From Oegoconia quadripuncta (lineage: Eukaryota; Arthropoda; Insecta; Lepidoptera; Autostichidae): a stretch of DNA of 64,000 nucleotides. Below, piece by piece: positions 1 to 12,800 of this stretch. The DNA is taken from contig OX438754.1 in assembly GCA_949316235.1 (NCBI GenBank), positions 7,487,501 through 7,551,500 of the forward strand, read 5' to 3'. The translations under genes and the position numbers were made by a program. Under the pieces are notes generated by a model. It did no database searches, had not been told where the DNA came from, and saw nothing but the letters and a program-made list of their open reading frames with translations. The number at the start of each line of letters is the position of its first letter. Position 1 is the stretch's first letter.

Positions 1-107
1 CCATTTTTCAAATAAAAAACAAATTTGGATATAGCTTTGAAAATCGCAGGAATTGGTGCATATGATTAACGAAGAAAAAAACTCCAATTTCATAGGTAAA
101 GACCCAA
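1..107 (-). mobile_element. Mariner-type MITE, partial copy (copy a)
   Basis: This stretch is the reverse complement of the left part of the elements at 11882-12298 and 9042-9449. It ends with the shared terminal sequence CCAATTTCATAGGTAAAGAC at about 84-103, followed by a TA dinucleotide at 108-109, the usual mariner target duplication. The rest lies beyond the left edge. It sits in the intron downstream of the last visible tetraspanin exon. Confidence 0.75.
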
Positions 108-264
108 TATTACAGACAATGTAAAAATTAGTCACTGGTGGGAAGATAATTCGAAAAATATATGATTACAAGGAAAAAATAATGTGGATCATTTGGGAGT
201 GACAATTATAGACAGAATGACTAATAAAAGTTAAAGCCGTGTGGTATTCAATATTAATATTTAC

Positions 265-3200
265 CCAGTCTTTGAATACAAAGAAGAGGATTCCCACTGT
301 CATCTCAGCCAATAACAGTAATGCGAGAAAGACAGCATACTGAAAAAAACAATTCATTAAAAGGTGTAACAAAATTATCTTATTGACAAGTTTATTAATA
401 TTTCAACCAGCGTTTAGTCCACTGCTAAAGATAGATCCCCAAGGATATCGATGTGGAATGGCCATGATATTTGCATCAAGGTCTTGAAGTAGTCTTTCTA
501 TCTAGTAGGGAACTGTCCAATGCTGTGCCCACCGTTTTTGGTGCAGTTCGTGATCACCATCAGAGAACCATTATTGCCAGACGACGATCAGTTCGGCAAC
601 CAATATGGCCTGCCCACTGCGAATTCGAAATTTCAAGTTGAAGAACAGGGTCATCCGACATACAACCTTGGGATCTTCAAGAGCAGGGTGAATAGGCATC
701 TACTGAGAGCGCGTGCTTTATCTTTGGCCATAACGATGTCGTCACTTTCCATCAGGTGAGATGTCAAACGCGTATCCAGTTAATCATAAAATAAGAGAGT
801 AATGTATTATGTATAAAAACTCTCACCCACTACCTGAACCCCAAACTGAACTGAACCCTAAAAGCAAAACTGTCAAATTATCAACGTGAACAAAACTGAC
901 ACCTATATATAGAAGCCCATGTTAAACCGGCGCGTTAGCGGTCGCAAATTTTTTGGGGGCACCACATCAATGCTGGAAGCCGTCCATGGTCCATACTAGT
1001 ATGCTGTTAATGGATCCCTTAGTCACTTTTTACGAGTTGTTAGTATTCCTTCCCTGTGTTGGAAAACACACAGTTTGCTTCAGAGAATTTTTTAAAACAT
1101 TGCACTAATGCACGTTGTCGATCTCTGTAGACTGAAGTCCTACGCTACTAAACAGATAATATGCAAGATGAAATAATGAAGTTATTAAACGACATCGCAA
1201 CTGCCTCCAAAGTTAATAGGTTCTGGGTGAGCGCGTTCCGCCTTCGGCATCATCTTCACTGCCCTAGTAGCATGACAGGCGTGATAAACGTTTATGTCGT
1301 GAGAGATAATATTTGTTCTGCTAATTCGCTTTGACGAAATATACAACTATCCCACTCACATGTCGCGGCGCGCGCAACAAACCATGTTTTTATTTTATTT
1401 ATTTGTAAATAGAATCAAAAGCATTATTACAAATTCTTATACAGAAAACAAATACCAAACATATGCCAATTAAAGATTAAAGTGTTAAAGTGCACAAAAA
1501 AGCAAATTTTAAAAATGTACCTTTTCATTAGGTAGGCGACTTTAAAGTGAAAAATACAATCATTTTCCACAGCAATAGATATACTCACACAAGCTAGCAG
1601 GCAGGTGTTCTCACGCAGTGCACCAACACAGCCCGTGAAACCGATTATGAACGTAATCGTTCCTGCAATAATGTGGCTCAATTAGTTTAGTTAATCATAT
1701 TGCACCTTAATCTATCATGATTTAAGTATATTATGGAAATATAAGGTAAACTTCGATTGATTTGAATATTGTCATTTAAAGCTCATACACACCTAATAAT
1801 TTGCGATAAATAGAAATAAGTAAAAATACCACCTATTCTAAAAAATAACTCATGCCTAATGAACACATTTGCAATTAGTTGCTTGAAAGACGTTTTGTTT
1901 TTCATTTTTCGACTTTACTATGAGAAACAAAGAGTTATTATAATGACAATGTAGCCAGTACACAAACCAATAAACTTATCGTTTCAATATCTAAAACTAT
2001 CAAGTGAGTTCGCTAACAGGTGGCCCATTACAAGTACAATGTGTGTTGTACTAGCGGGAAGAGATCTCTTTTAAAGATAATCTCACCCTGGTAACATTTT
2101 GTGAGTCTTATACCTATTTTTATATAATAAGTATTAGTTTGACTAATGTGAAATATGACATTTTACGTAGACTAAAACAAAACTTTGAATTGGTGTAAAA
2201 AATTCACTTGTCAAAGTTGGGGTTAGATTAGAATTTTTTACTAAATTATCACAGCTTGCACTGGAGAAAATAATAAGAAATAATTTGTTTATTTGCAACA
2301 AGGGAAAGTGGTTACAATAAAAAACATTACCATTACCATCATTTTAGAGGACTTCGTACAGCTTAAATAACCAGCGTGCTACTCCTGATTACGTAAAATT
2401 GTCGACTGTACATAACGACCGCGGAAAAATTCAAAACGAAAATTAATTTTTGCAATCATATGATTCTGTTAACATATGAATGAACTTACTCACTGATATT
2501 GCAAACACATAACACAATATTCTAAAGCTAATGCTAAACTGTACTGTAACATTAACCCATATCTAATCTGTCAAGTGCCCTAAACAATGGACATTGAGCA
2601 TTATAATCTAGTTAGAATAGCCCTTGTTTTAGGTAAATTTAACCTTGACAATTGGAAACAATGCATTAACAAACAATAGAGTTCAAGGGAATGCCCCCTT
2701 TTAATCAAGGGCTTATTGTTATAGAAATCAAAATAATACCAAAAATAATAAGTCTAAGGTTTCGTCCACACTAGGGAACATAATTACTAGACCTCCATAT
2801 TCTACAAGTTTCGCAACTTAATTTTCAATTTGTTATTTTATAATGGGTTCACATTCGACATGCATTTATGACTATATTTTTATATTACCCATAATGTTCT
2901 GATGCTATTATAACAGTACTACTTAGAACTCTGACATCCATCTACGAATGTCAATGACCTTCGTCACATGCTGTCCACAAATGTTTACGATTATTGAAGC
3001 ACTGAGACCTACAAATCCTATCGTTGTTAAGGGATTTAATGAGTTAAGTATAAGAGATAGTGGATACATTTTTTGGCATTTGCTCAAAAGTCAACAACAG
3101 TTGTGGACTGCATACAATGATCATCGCTGGCTATCATTGAAGACAGACACAACATAGTGTCATTAGTCTGTAAGAGCTCAATTATTCTTCCAAAAACAAA

Positions 3201-5112
3201 ATCCTGACATGCACTTTTCCTGGCCCATAGAATTACACATCCTGCACACTGCTAGCCATATACCATATTTAACATGTATGTAACGTATCTACTAACAAAA
3301 TCTGGCCAGAAATGAAGTACCTAACATGCATAGTGCAATCCCATCACATATTTTCTTTTAACACATTTAAATATTATTGAATACACATTTAAATAGCCAT
3401 GTATCTGCGAGATATAGGTGGGCATTGCAGACAAGCTTCTGTGGGGGGTACAGGCAAAGAGTTACCTCCATAGAGGAAGGTATAGCAGAAGTAATAAGAT
3501 TAATTTAGGAGCTTACAATGAAAAATGAATGTTAACAATTTGATTACTTTCTGCCAAGTAAGATGCATGCTTGTTTGTCATAAAAAATATCACTCATACA
3601 ATAAAATATTAAGATATGTCTTACCAACGCATATAAGTATAAATGCTGGATCCAAAGCTATGTTGGTCAATCGTGACAGATTGTTGAAAGTATCCTTCTC
3701 CGTCCATGCCCATATACCAACAGCTAACACTATCAAACCGAGGAACTGAAAATTATACAGAAGAATTCACAAAACTCACCATAAAACTTTAATACTAGAA
3801 ACAATAAAATTGGGTATTACAAGACATTTTATTATCAGATGTAGCTTCTTTCGATATCTCATTATAAATGGTAATGATTTATTTACATGTTTAGATGTGT
3901 TCAGATAAAATAACTAAATACTGTGAGATAACCACTTCAGATAGCAAATGACAGCAGTATTAACTTAACATTTATTACCTTAACATTTATTACTGATAAA
4001 AATATAGTTTAAACCTTACATCACTAAAAAAACTAGATACCGCACATTGGTTTAAATTGTGTATCACTACCAAGCTGATTTCAACTGTCAAGCAGATAGC
4101 ATAGATAGAAGATACATATTATTATTGCATACAGAAAAAGTAGAACATTATAAAAGTCTGGTACTGAGTGTTGAAATCCCTGAACCATATTCTAAGCTGA
4201 ATTTACTATGAAGTAGAGTATGTATTATTCTAGGTGCCATGCTGAATCTCATATCTACTTTTATCATAAATAGTAACTATATTCAAACAGATCTAACTGA
4301 TTCTTTTATTATGTATCTATTCTAGATATGAGATTTGAGATAATGGTAAAATAAGAAAAATACTTTAGGTACATTGTAACCCTACCTGTCATTGTTAAGA
4401 ATTCCTAGACAATTTGCCACAAAGTGAACTATTCCATTAGCCAAAATGTTTTTGTAAATAGACTACTGAATTACGATAAAGTCTATTACCATTACCGTGA
4501 TTAACATGAAAAATGTTAAGTAGATACCTACATGTTTGCCTATGTGGCCAACTGTACATAGGATATAACTATCATAATAGAGCTAAATAGAAATAACATT
4601 CTGCTTCAATAGAAATGATTGTAACATCAAGGTTGCTTCAATAATCTGAAAACTGCGTCCACGTAATATAAGATCAAATTCTTTATTGAACAGGATGTGC
4701 AAGCGGAAGAGTGGGCCTGTGGCCTCATTTTGAAGCAATGTCATTGTGAGAGCTGAAGTGTACAAGCATCAAAACTTTAAGGATTTACAAGTTATAGAAA
4801 TAAAGTAAACGTTCCTAACAATGCAATGTACTTCAGCCAAGTTACTTTTCACGAAGATAGCCTTGAAATAACAACACAATACCTACCTACAATACAACCA
4901 GAGTGACCAAGAAAAATATTATTTCCCTGGCTGTTCGGCATGACCTTTTAAAATTACTATGTAAAGAAAGTCTACTGGATAACTTTAGTGAATAGATTTT
5001 CCTTTAACATAATTATACGTACCCAAAATAAGACATTGACTCCAAAAATAACATATTTTAGACAACAGCTCACTTCGCTGGTGTCCCGGCGATATTTTCG
5101 TATTCCAGGCAT
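265..5112 (-). CDS. Tetraspanin, TspanC8 type, first four coding exons (3' part outside window)
   Basis: Coding exons on the minus strand are 5023-5112, 3625-3745, 1589-1662 and 265-339; phases join without a gap and give 120 residues. The protein starts MPGIRKYRRDTSEVSCC, then TM1, a short loop with the WAWTEKDTF motif, TM2, a small cytoplasmic loop with GCVGALREN, TM3 and FVFKDW, where the large extracellular loop should begin. EVSCC-KY, IFG-NV-FWFLG, ALREN and VFKDW are the hallmarks of TspanC8 tetraspanins (vertebrate TSPAN5/14/17/33, fly Tsp86D/Tsp3A/Tsp26A). That family escorts ADAM10/Kuzbanian to the cell surface and tunes Notch cleavage. The CCG motif, TM4 and stop lie left of position 1. 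All donors are GT (GTACGT, GTAAGA, GTGAGT, GTAAAT). The family call is firm; the exact fly orthologue is not resolved. Confidence 0.92.
500..770 (+). mobile_element. Jockey-like LINE ORF2 C-terminal fragment (fragment 1 of 3)
   Basis: A broken reading frame includes NLGIFKSRVNRHLL, the C-terminal motif of Jockey/CR1-like reverse-transcriptase ORFs. The same stretch recurs on the minus strand at 39409-39885. It lies inside the tetraspanin intron between 340 and 1588 and is not part of that gene. Confidence 0.75.
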
Positions 5113-7692
5113 TGTTTTTGATTTAATTCATTTTAAAAATTGTAATACTTATTCTACTTTAAATTAAATAAAAGAAAATATGATGTTGGACTGAATACAG
5201 TTACAACCCATTCAATTCACACAAGTACACACTCACGCATACACAAACAAACAAAGCATAGGTTTTTTATTTAAATTAACTCCTCTCGGAGAAGGCAAAG
5301 GGATCTAAGCCCATACAGCCACGTCTTATTTCTTGAGTTGATATGTCAGTCTCAGTCAAAACAAGCAATTCGTCGTATGCTTGGCGTATACAGAGTTTGG
5401 TCTTGGTCAAGTCATTTTTCAGTAAAGTGGCAGAATGCTTTACAAAAGAGTTTTTTGGCGGCTTGTTGTGGGAACCCGAAAGCTTCGTTACGCACTTTAA
5501 TTTACACTTCCCTTCACTTGTATACCATCACTAACTTTTGCTGCACAATACTCTGCCGTTAAGCTTCAAAAGTCAGAATGCACAAAATAAAAGAGTTATA
5601 AACAAAAATGCAACTTCACTCGTCGAGACACCGCCAAAATGCCACAACACAACGCATAGGTAGGTACACTCGGTCGGCTCGTTAGAAATGCTAGTGTTAC
5701 TCATTGACGTTGAGCAGCGTTGACCATGCGTTGACTCGGTACGGAATTCAATTTTTACTCTATTGTACTCGATTGACTCGAGTAAATTTTTCATATTCGA
5801 ACACCACCAAGGACAATGGAATGGTATTAGAATACATTTGACTTGCATAACAGTCTAGAATGTTTATGTATATAGTATCTCGGTTATTCTATGATAGTAC
5901 TCAAGTTGGGATTTTGCAATATCCAAAAAGTGAGAATTACAGATAAAATATTTCTCGACCTTAGTCGGATAAAATCTAATGTGTATACTGACAGGTTTTC
6001 AGGAGTGCCGAAGTAAACTTTTCAGACAAATTGGCTTATATTCTTTTATTATACCAAACCTTTACCAATAACCTTTACCAAAGTTCTTCTTTTATTTTAG
6101 CACAGAACCATTATCTTTAATATTTGAATGTCAAACATTACAAACTAGGTATTGTAGATTAATAATTACAAAAAAATAAACAATATTGATTTTCTATACA
6201 GCTGACAACTGAAGCCATTAGAGTTATTATATAATAACAATGTTCACATCCATTGCACCAGAGTGTCAATATTTTAATGTGTAAAAATGTAAGTAAAAAT
6301 AAGACTTTCTGGGTCGTTATGAATTCGAAAACTCCTTACATTATGCAGCTGTGTAGCTTTGAAATTAAGAAAGTAAAAATACTATTGCCAGTGTGTTATA
6401 AACAGAAAAAGAAATCATATCTTTCCTATGCAAAAAAAGAAAAAAGTGAGGTGTTGACATCGATAGTTCAACCACACAAGTTATACAAAAGAACCATGAT
6501 CATCATCATAATATACATATAGCTACAGGACGTCCACTGCTGAACATTGACCTCCACATAAAAATAATGTTTATATCTTAAATGTATATTGCATAATATT
6601 ACATTAGGATATTATTATTATCATAAATACAAAAAATTACTGTTCAATATATTATGTCCGAGTTCTCACGATATATTTTTCGTGTGAGATACATCTCGAG
6701 TGTCCGAATAATCGCCGCCCCTGACTCGAATCCTAATTTTATTTCTTTACAACCGAGTTCCTTTTACTCGATCACACAGTTATCTTGGATCTTGGACCTA
6801 CTAATATACGAACGCTCTGAGTACTGAAACCTTGGTTCAGTACTCAGAGCGCGAACGCCAAATGAGTTTGACAGTCGGGCCAGTCTGACCATACTCAAAA
6901 TAAGAATTCTGCTATTCATTATGTCCGGAACCCAAATACTAAATTGAAACCTACCAAACCTTACCAAAAGAAAAGAATAAAAAAGTGTAGGTTTTTGATT
7001 GATAAACTTTTTTCCGCCTCTGTTTACGTGTAAAGCACTTGCGTTTGCGTATCCTTTTTTAACGGAAATAGAGGGGTATTATTACGTTTGAAGCCGATGT
7101 CTGACTGTGGCATTGTAATGCCACAATGGCTGAACCGATTTGAAAACGACTTTCAAAAGCTAGTAGTTGTGAGGTGGTTCTTATTCCAGTTTGATTGGTC
7201 ACCATTGGTTGTCTACGCCAAGAATCATGCTAAAGGAACGCAGCCGCTGTTCCCGCGGCGGTCATTTTTACATAGACAATGTTTGAATGCAACCGCTGAT
7301 CCTAGTGTAATTTATATACACGGGGTGGGGGTCAATATGCACCCCACTGCCACCCAGGGGGTGGGTGCACCGTGTCACGTCACTGTCAATTAAGCTTCTA
7401 AACATTAAACAGCAATGTAATAAACAATACCATCATAATTGGTGTACTTATTAATAATAAATTGTTCAATGGTTCAATTGTCTACCATTGATTGATTAAT
7501 CTATCGAGGGTTCTCTAAAGTTTTTTATAGTTGTTAAACGTTTTAGACTACATAGGTAGGTATTTAATTGCTTTTTTTTATTGCAAGTACCTATGTACAT
7601 ATGTAACCGACGACGCGACAACGTAGAATTATAGAAATAGAACAGAGTTAGTTTTACAATTGATAAGATATGTGAAGTTTTTTAATTTTGTG
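5113..7692. other. Upstream region of the tetraspanin gene, no gene seen
   Basis: No conserved coding exon is visible. The first kilobase must hold the tetraspanin promoter and 5' UTR, but I see no clear TATA box. Further out are an A/T-rich stretch with short repeat tails (for example near 6520-6545, a common lepidopteran LINE-tail phrase), a perfect hairpin at 6813-6851, and a moderately repetitive block at about 7060-7260. Open frames here are short and resemble nothing I recognise. Confidence 0.6.
6813..6851. repeat. Perfect 16-bp inverted repeat with 7-nt loop
   Basis: CGCTCTGAGTACTGAA at 6813-6828 is followed by a 7-nt spacer and its exact reverse complement at 6836-6851. There is no T-run behind it and no gene it could terminate. 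A remnant of a small inverted-repeat transposon is a plausible origin. Confidence 0.85.
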
Positions 7693-8986
7693 CTGGGGCC
7701 ACCTCCCGGCGCGAGCATCCAAGTCGGTGGCACTCGGATCGAGGTCAAGCCAGAGATGAGGTATCTCGGACTCGTCCTCGACCCACGCTAGAGTTTCGGC
7801 GGACACTTCGCCCGCCTGGCCCCCCGATTGGTTGCTGCATCGGCTGCCCTAAGGCGGCTGATGCCAAACATCGGAGGGCCCGAGTCGGCAAGCCGCCGCC
7901 TCTACATCTGATCTGGGCGGAGACCCTGACGGCCCGTAATATCGCCCTCTTGAGGAAACCTCAGAGGGTGCTGGCCCTCACCGTCATACGCGGATACCGC
8001 ACTATTTCCTTCGAGGCGGCGTGCGTAATGGCGGGCACACCTCCTTGGGATCTGGAGGCGGAGGAGTCACTGTACAAGTGGTGCAAGGGCCTCCTCCTCC
8101 GGGGCGAGCATCCTGCTCCCAGGGAGGTGGAAGTGCGGAAACTCGAGGCTCGACAGTCCGTGTTGGGGATCTGGGGGGTAAGGCTGGCCTCGCCAGAGGC
8201 CGGCCACCGGACTGTCGAGGGGCTCCGCCCAGTAATAAGGTCCTCTCGGGGCACGGCTGCTTCGGGAGATACCTGCACCGGATCGCCGGACGGGAAGCGA
8301 CCGACGAGTGCCACCACTGTGGCTGCCACGAGGACACGGCGCAGCATACCCTTGAGGAATGCCCAGCTTGGGCAGGGGAGCGCCGCGACCTCATTGCAGC
8401 GGTAGGGGGCACGATGGCTCCTTGCCGGCCGTAGTCAAGGCCATGGTCGGCGACGAAAGGTCGTGGAAAGCGGTCCTCTCCGTCTGCGAGAGCGTAATCT
8501 CGCAGGAGGCGGCGGAGAGAGAGAGGGAGGCCGATCCCTCCTCAGCCCATCCGCCGCAAGAGAACTGGGACCCGGAGAAGGACGTATGTCCACCTTCTCC
8601 TATCCCTACCTAGCCTACCTAGTGGTGACTCGGGGGAGTGAACACCCACACGCAGGCCTCGCGAGAAGGCGCGCGTGGTGTTCCCACGCGGCCTCTTGAG
8701 GTGGCTGGACCAGGAGATTCCTCCCTGCTCCAGCCTATAGGAGGGCCCGCCGCCGCCGTTGCCCTGGCGGTGGGCGCCGCTCTGGCGTGGCTGCGGACGA
8801 TTACCAAAGGGTACCCGTGGCCACGCCGTTTCGGTGCGCGCGGAAGAACACCGGGGGGGTTTTTAGTGGGTAGGACCTCTCCCGTCTGGAGCGGTGAGTC
8901 CCACATATCCCCGCCGCTGACCCCCGTCAGCGGCGGGTCGAACGCGTAAATGAGTTTTCCCCCCGTCAAACAAAAAAAAAAAAAAA
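7693..8986 (+). mobile_element. R1-clade non-LTR retrotransposon, 5'-truncated, with poly(A) tail
   Basis: The block is far richer in GC than its surroundings. It encodes the end of an R1-clade reverse transcriptase: the MRYLGLVLDPR motif, the SFEAAC-AGTPPWDLEA stretch, and a C-terminal zinc knuckle (CHHCGC-H-C pattern) near 8310-8360. It is broken by an in-frame TAG after LVLDPR (a Trp codon in the relative at 48312-49282) and by frameshifts. A GC-rich 3' UTR of about 350 bp ends in a run of A at about 8971-8986. The same 3' UTR is found on the minus strand at 48312 onward, so both copies belong to one family. No target-site duplication could be seen. Confidence 0.88.
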
Positions 8987-9041
8987 GGCCCATGGCGGGG
9001 GCGTGGATTCGATTTTGAGAGTGTGTACGTATAGTGATGAG

Positions 9042-9449
9042 TTAGTGTCTTTACCTTTGAAAGAGTTTTTTTTCTTCGTTAATCATCATATTATGTAGCA
9101 AATCCTGCGATTTTCAAAGCTAAATCCAAATTTGTTTTTTATTTGGAAAATGGAATATTATTTGAAGGTTACATGAAATATTTCTTATTTCTTTGCTAAA
9201 TCACATAATAAAAAAATTTGAACAGCGCTCTTTTCATGTGCTTCCCATAATCAACTTTTATAAAGCGGTTATACTTTTAAAAATTAACGCTGCCTATAGT
9301 TAACTTAATGTTATCCGATAATACACACAAAGTTTCGCTAAATTTGGATTTGCCGTTCCCAAAAAAAAAAACCAAAAATGTTTGTATGGAGAAAACAGTC
9401 TTAATGAAATTCTTAATACAAAACGTCAATTTCATAGGTAAGGACCTAA
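9042..9449 (+). mobile_element. Mariner-type MITE, full length (copy b)
   Basis: A 408-bp non-coding element. Its right end carries the terminal inverted repeat read from outside as TTAGGTCCTTACCTATGAAA and is followed by TA. The left end is a decayed version of the same repeat. It matches 11882-12298 along most of its length and lies just past the 3' end of P1. Confidence 0.82.
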
Positions 9450-9659
9450 TATTTGTAAGTTGTTCACATAAAGTTGCAGCACTGGCACGTGGCGCAATCG
9501 CATTCGCTATCGTCTTTGATCAGTCCGTAGATGGGTGACCCCTAGTGGCATTTTAATATGAATATTTCCGTACTCGGTGGGCACGTTAAATACTCGGTGG
9601 CCCACAGGGGCGACTAAAAAACACTGATTGTCAGGCGTGGTCTCTAGTCTAATTTAAAT

Positions 9660-9765
9660 CCATCAATCAGCGCTGGGCCCGTGTAGGGCCCGACCATGGC
9701 CCATCGTCTCTCCCAATGAAAGGAGGCTATGCCCCAACAGAAGGGACATGTAAGGCTGATGATGA
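9660..9765 (+). repeat. LINE 3'-end fragment with GATGAT tail
   Basis: The phrase 'gaggctatgccccaacagaa' followed by 'ggctgatgatgatga' is the typical 3' end of a widespread lepidopteran non-LTR element. Only this tail remains. It lies immediately beyond the end of P1. Confidence 0.6.
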
Positions 9766-9815
9766 TGAATATATGAGGCTATTGAATTAAAGTGGGCGTT
9801 GATTTGGACCGATAA

Positions 9816-9821
9816 TTTATT
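9816..9821 (-). promoter_or_regulatory. Poly(A) signal of P1 overlapping its stop codon
   Basis: AATAAA on the minus strand overlaps the TAA stop (9817-9819). If this signal is used, the 3' UTR would be only about 10-30 nt. Confidence 0.5.
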
Positions 9822-12800
9822 GTCTGCAAGTTTCTCCACCGGCTGAGTGACGTTTGATCCAGTCGATGTAGTGACTGACCTTTGTGTAGACACCTGAAAC
9901 ATTTGAAAATATTTAAAATGGCTGGTGGTAGGGCATTTTAAATGTCCGCCTGGCTAGCTACCACCGTCATATCTAAGTCTGCCGCGAACCAGCAATGTTA
10001 ATAGCATTTTAACAACCTGTTTGGTGTAGTGGTTAGCACCTCTGACCAGTATACCAAAAGGTTGCCGGTTCGAATCCCGCTAGGGGCATATGTTTGTGTG
10101 ATGGATGAATACGGACATGTGTACCCGAGTTATGGATGTTTTCATTTATAATAAGTATTTATTTACAAAAAAATGTATTTATGTAGTATATCAACCATCT
10201 GGTATCCACAACACAAGCTTATAGTTGCTTACTGTGGAACTAGATGGCGCTGTGTGTATGTCTAAGGATATTTATTTATTTATTATTTATTATTATTATT
10301 TGTTGTTTTCCGGTTGTCAAAGATAAGATAGCCAGCCCCCCAAATAAGATGGAGTTTCCGGGTCAGAACGCTTCCACTTTCGGCCTCATGTTCACTTAAC
10401 ATCAGGTGTGATTGCGGTCAAAAGCTAATCAGTTGTGCATAAAAAAAATAAGACAAACTTGTGGCCGGAGGATTCCATTGCTAATATTACCATCATTGAC
10501 ACGTTTTAAAATGGCGATCGTAAGCTCCACCGACTGGATTTGACTAAATAGATACCTAACTACTTATCATCTCAGCCCGTAAATATCCAACTGCAAGGAT
10601 ATAGGCCTTCCCTCGTATAATGAGGGAGTATGGGCCATAGTCCACCACGCTGGCACAATGCGGGTTGGGGATTTCACTTGCCCTAGAAAATTTTATTTCT
10701 CAGGCATGCAGGTTTCCTTGGGATGTTTTCCTTCGCCGTTTAAGAGCAGTCGGATAAATGTACATAAGTAATTAAATTTATAATTTAAAAACTCATTTGT
10801 ACATGGCCTGCCTGGGAATCGAACCCGGACCTCCCAAATTGGGAGACCGCGTCTTACTATTTATGCACTCCCGATCTACCAAATAACTATACACTCACCG
10901 GGATACCTTGGATCCGCACATCCAATGCCCCATGACACGACACCTGTAAGAAATGTTAAACAAATCACGAATGGCAAATTCTTTAAAAACTATACAAGCT
11001 ACCAGTATATTCTATGTATGCATCTCGCATCGCGACCCGCGCCACGAATCGAAACCAGCATCAAAGTTACTGCCATAATATTTTGACGACCTGTTTAGTG
11101 TAGTGGTTAGAAACTGGACTGCTAATACTAAAAGGTCGCGGGTTCGAATCCCGCTGACGGCACTTGTTTGACGAATACGGACACGTGTACCTGAATTATG
11201 GATGTTTTCATTTAATAGGTAGGTACATGTATTATTAGAAAAATGTTTGTGTAGTATGTAACCATAATGTAGCCTAGCTGCTTAGTGTAGAACTAGATGG
11301 CGCTGTGTGCATGTCCCAGCATATTTATTTATATTTATTAAATTAAATAATAAATATGCCTATAGTAAGGTTTACAGTCTTTCTGTGCGACTCGTAGATG
11401 TTATATTTTGTCACTTTTTCTTTATTATTTAAGTTTTCAATCAAAATACAGAACAGTTTCATAATAGGTTCACTGGAATTTACTTCAGCGAAAGGACATC
11501 ACATCATATTTACTTGAGTAATTAGTCTGTCTGTGATGCGTATATTATGTGTTAGTAGTGTAGTGATACAGGAGTTGCAGTGGGAGGAGTGTGGAGGCGG
11601 GTAATGTCTGTGATAACTTTTAAAGTATGGTGTAGATACGTGGGATACCATTTCTGTCGAGCTTATCTATCATAAATACTGCTGATAATTAAGGTGTAGC
11701 AATATATAATGTAAAATATTTGACTTAATATTAACTTTTCCGGGTTCTAATTATTATTGTAGGAAAATGAAGATATTTAAAGTTTCAGGACAGTGTGACA
11801 ACACAATTTGTGATTTTTATCCGTTTAGGCAGGGATTTTTAGTAGTATAACTAAACTATATTTCTGTGAAACCTTTAAATATTGGGTCTTTACCTATGAA
11901 ATTGGAGTATTTTTTCTTCGTTAATCATATGTAGGTACCAATTCTTGCTATATCCAAATTTGTTTTTTATTTGGAAAATGGAATATTATTTCAAGGTTTC
12001 ACATGAAATATTTTTTAATTTCTGGGCTAAATCACATTAAAAACAAAATTATTGAACAGAGCTCTTTTCATGTGTTTCCCATAATCATTTCTTAGATTCG
12101 CTGAAACTTTTATAAAGCGGTTACTTTTAAAAATTAACGCTACCTATACTTAACTTAATGTTATCCGATAATACACACAAAGTTTAGCTAAATTGGGATT
12201 GGTCGTTCCCAAAAAAAAAATCAAAAATGTTTGTATGGAGAACACAGTCTTAATGAAATTCTACATACAAAACGCCAATTTCATAGGTAAGGACCTAATA
12301 CCTGCCAATATTTAACCATTATTAATAAGATAGAAATATTCCAGATGAAATTGATATTATATAAAAAATACCTGCTTGTACATATCTTGGGTCGTTTCCA
12401 TTCTCAAACACCAATAATGGACCGCCACTGTCGCCCTGTAAAAGCGTTTCAATCATAAGTACATGCTGATGAGATCATTTGTTTATAAATTATGAAACGT
12501 GCAAGGTTTTCAGGGTTCCGTAGTCAAGCTGGGAAACCTTTCAGTTTTGCCGTTCTTCCGTCAGTATGTCACAGTTGCTTTACTCGTATACTATACCTAT
12601 TGTGTTTTAAAGTTCGAATTTGGCCTGCTTAAATATAGCCCCTAAAGTTATTTTATTTTTATGTGTTTATTTTAGGATTATTAACAAAATTGACGAATAC
12701 AAATCCAATGTGACAAAAACGCAGTTGTATACAGTGCATGCGCCACCTTAATTATAAGTAACCACGACATGCAAATATTTCTAGCGGTAAACATTTAACA

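Noticed and set aside
5573..5848. Minus-strand frame of 91 aa upstream of the tetraspanin start
   Set aside because: No homology recognised and no splice link to exon 1; more likely promoter or 5' UTR sequence.
7950..8993. Many overlapping open frames on both strands with GC-rich codons
   Set aside because: Only one strand carries R1 reverse-transcriptase motifs; the rest are shadow frames of the LINE and its 3' UTR.
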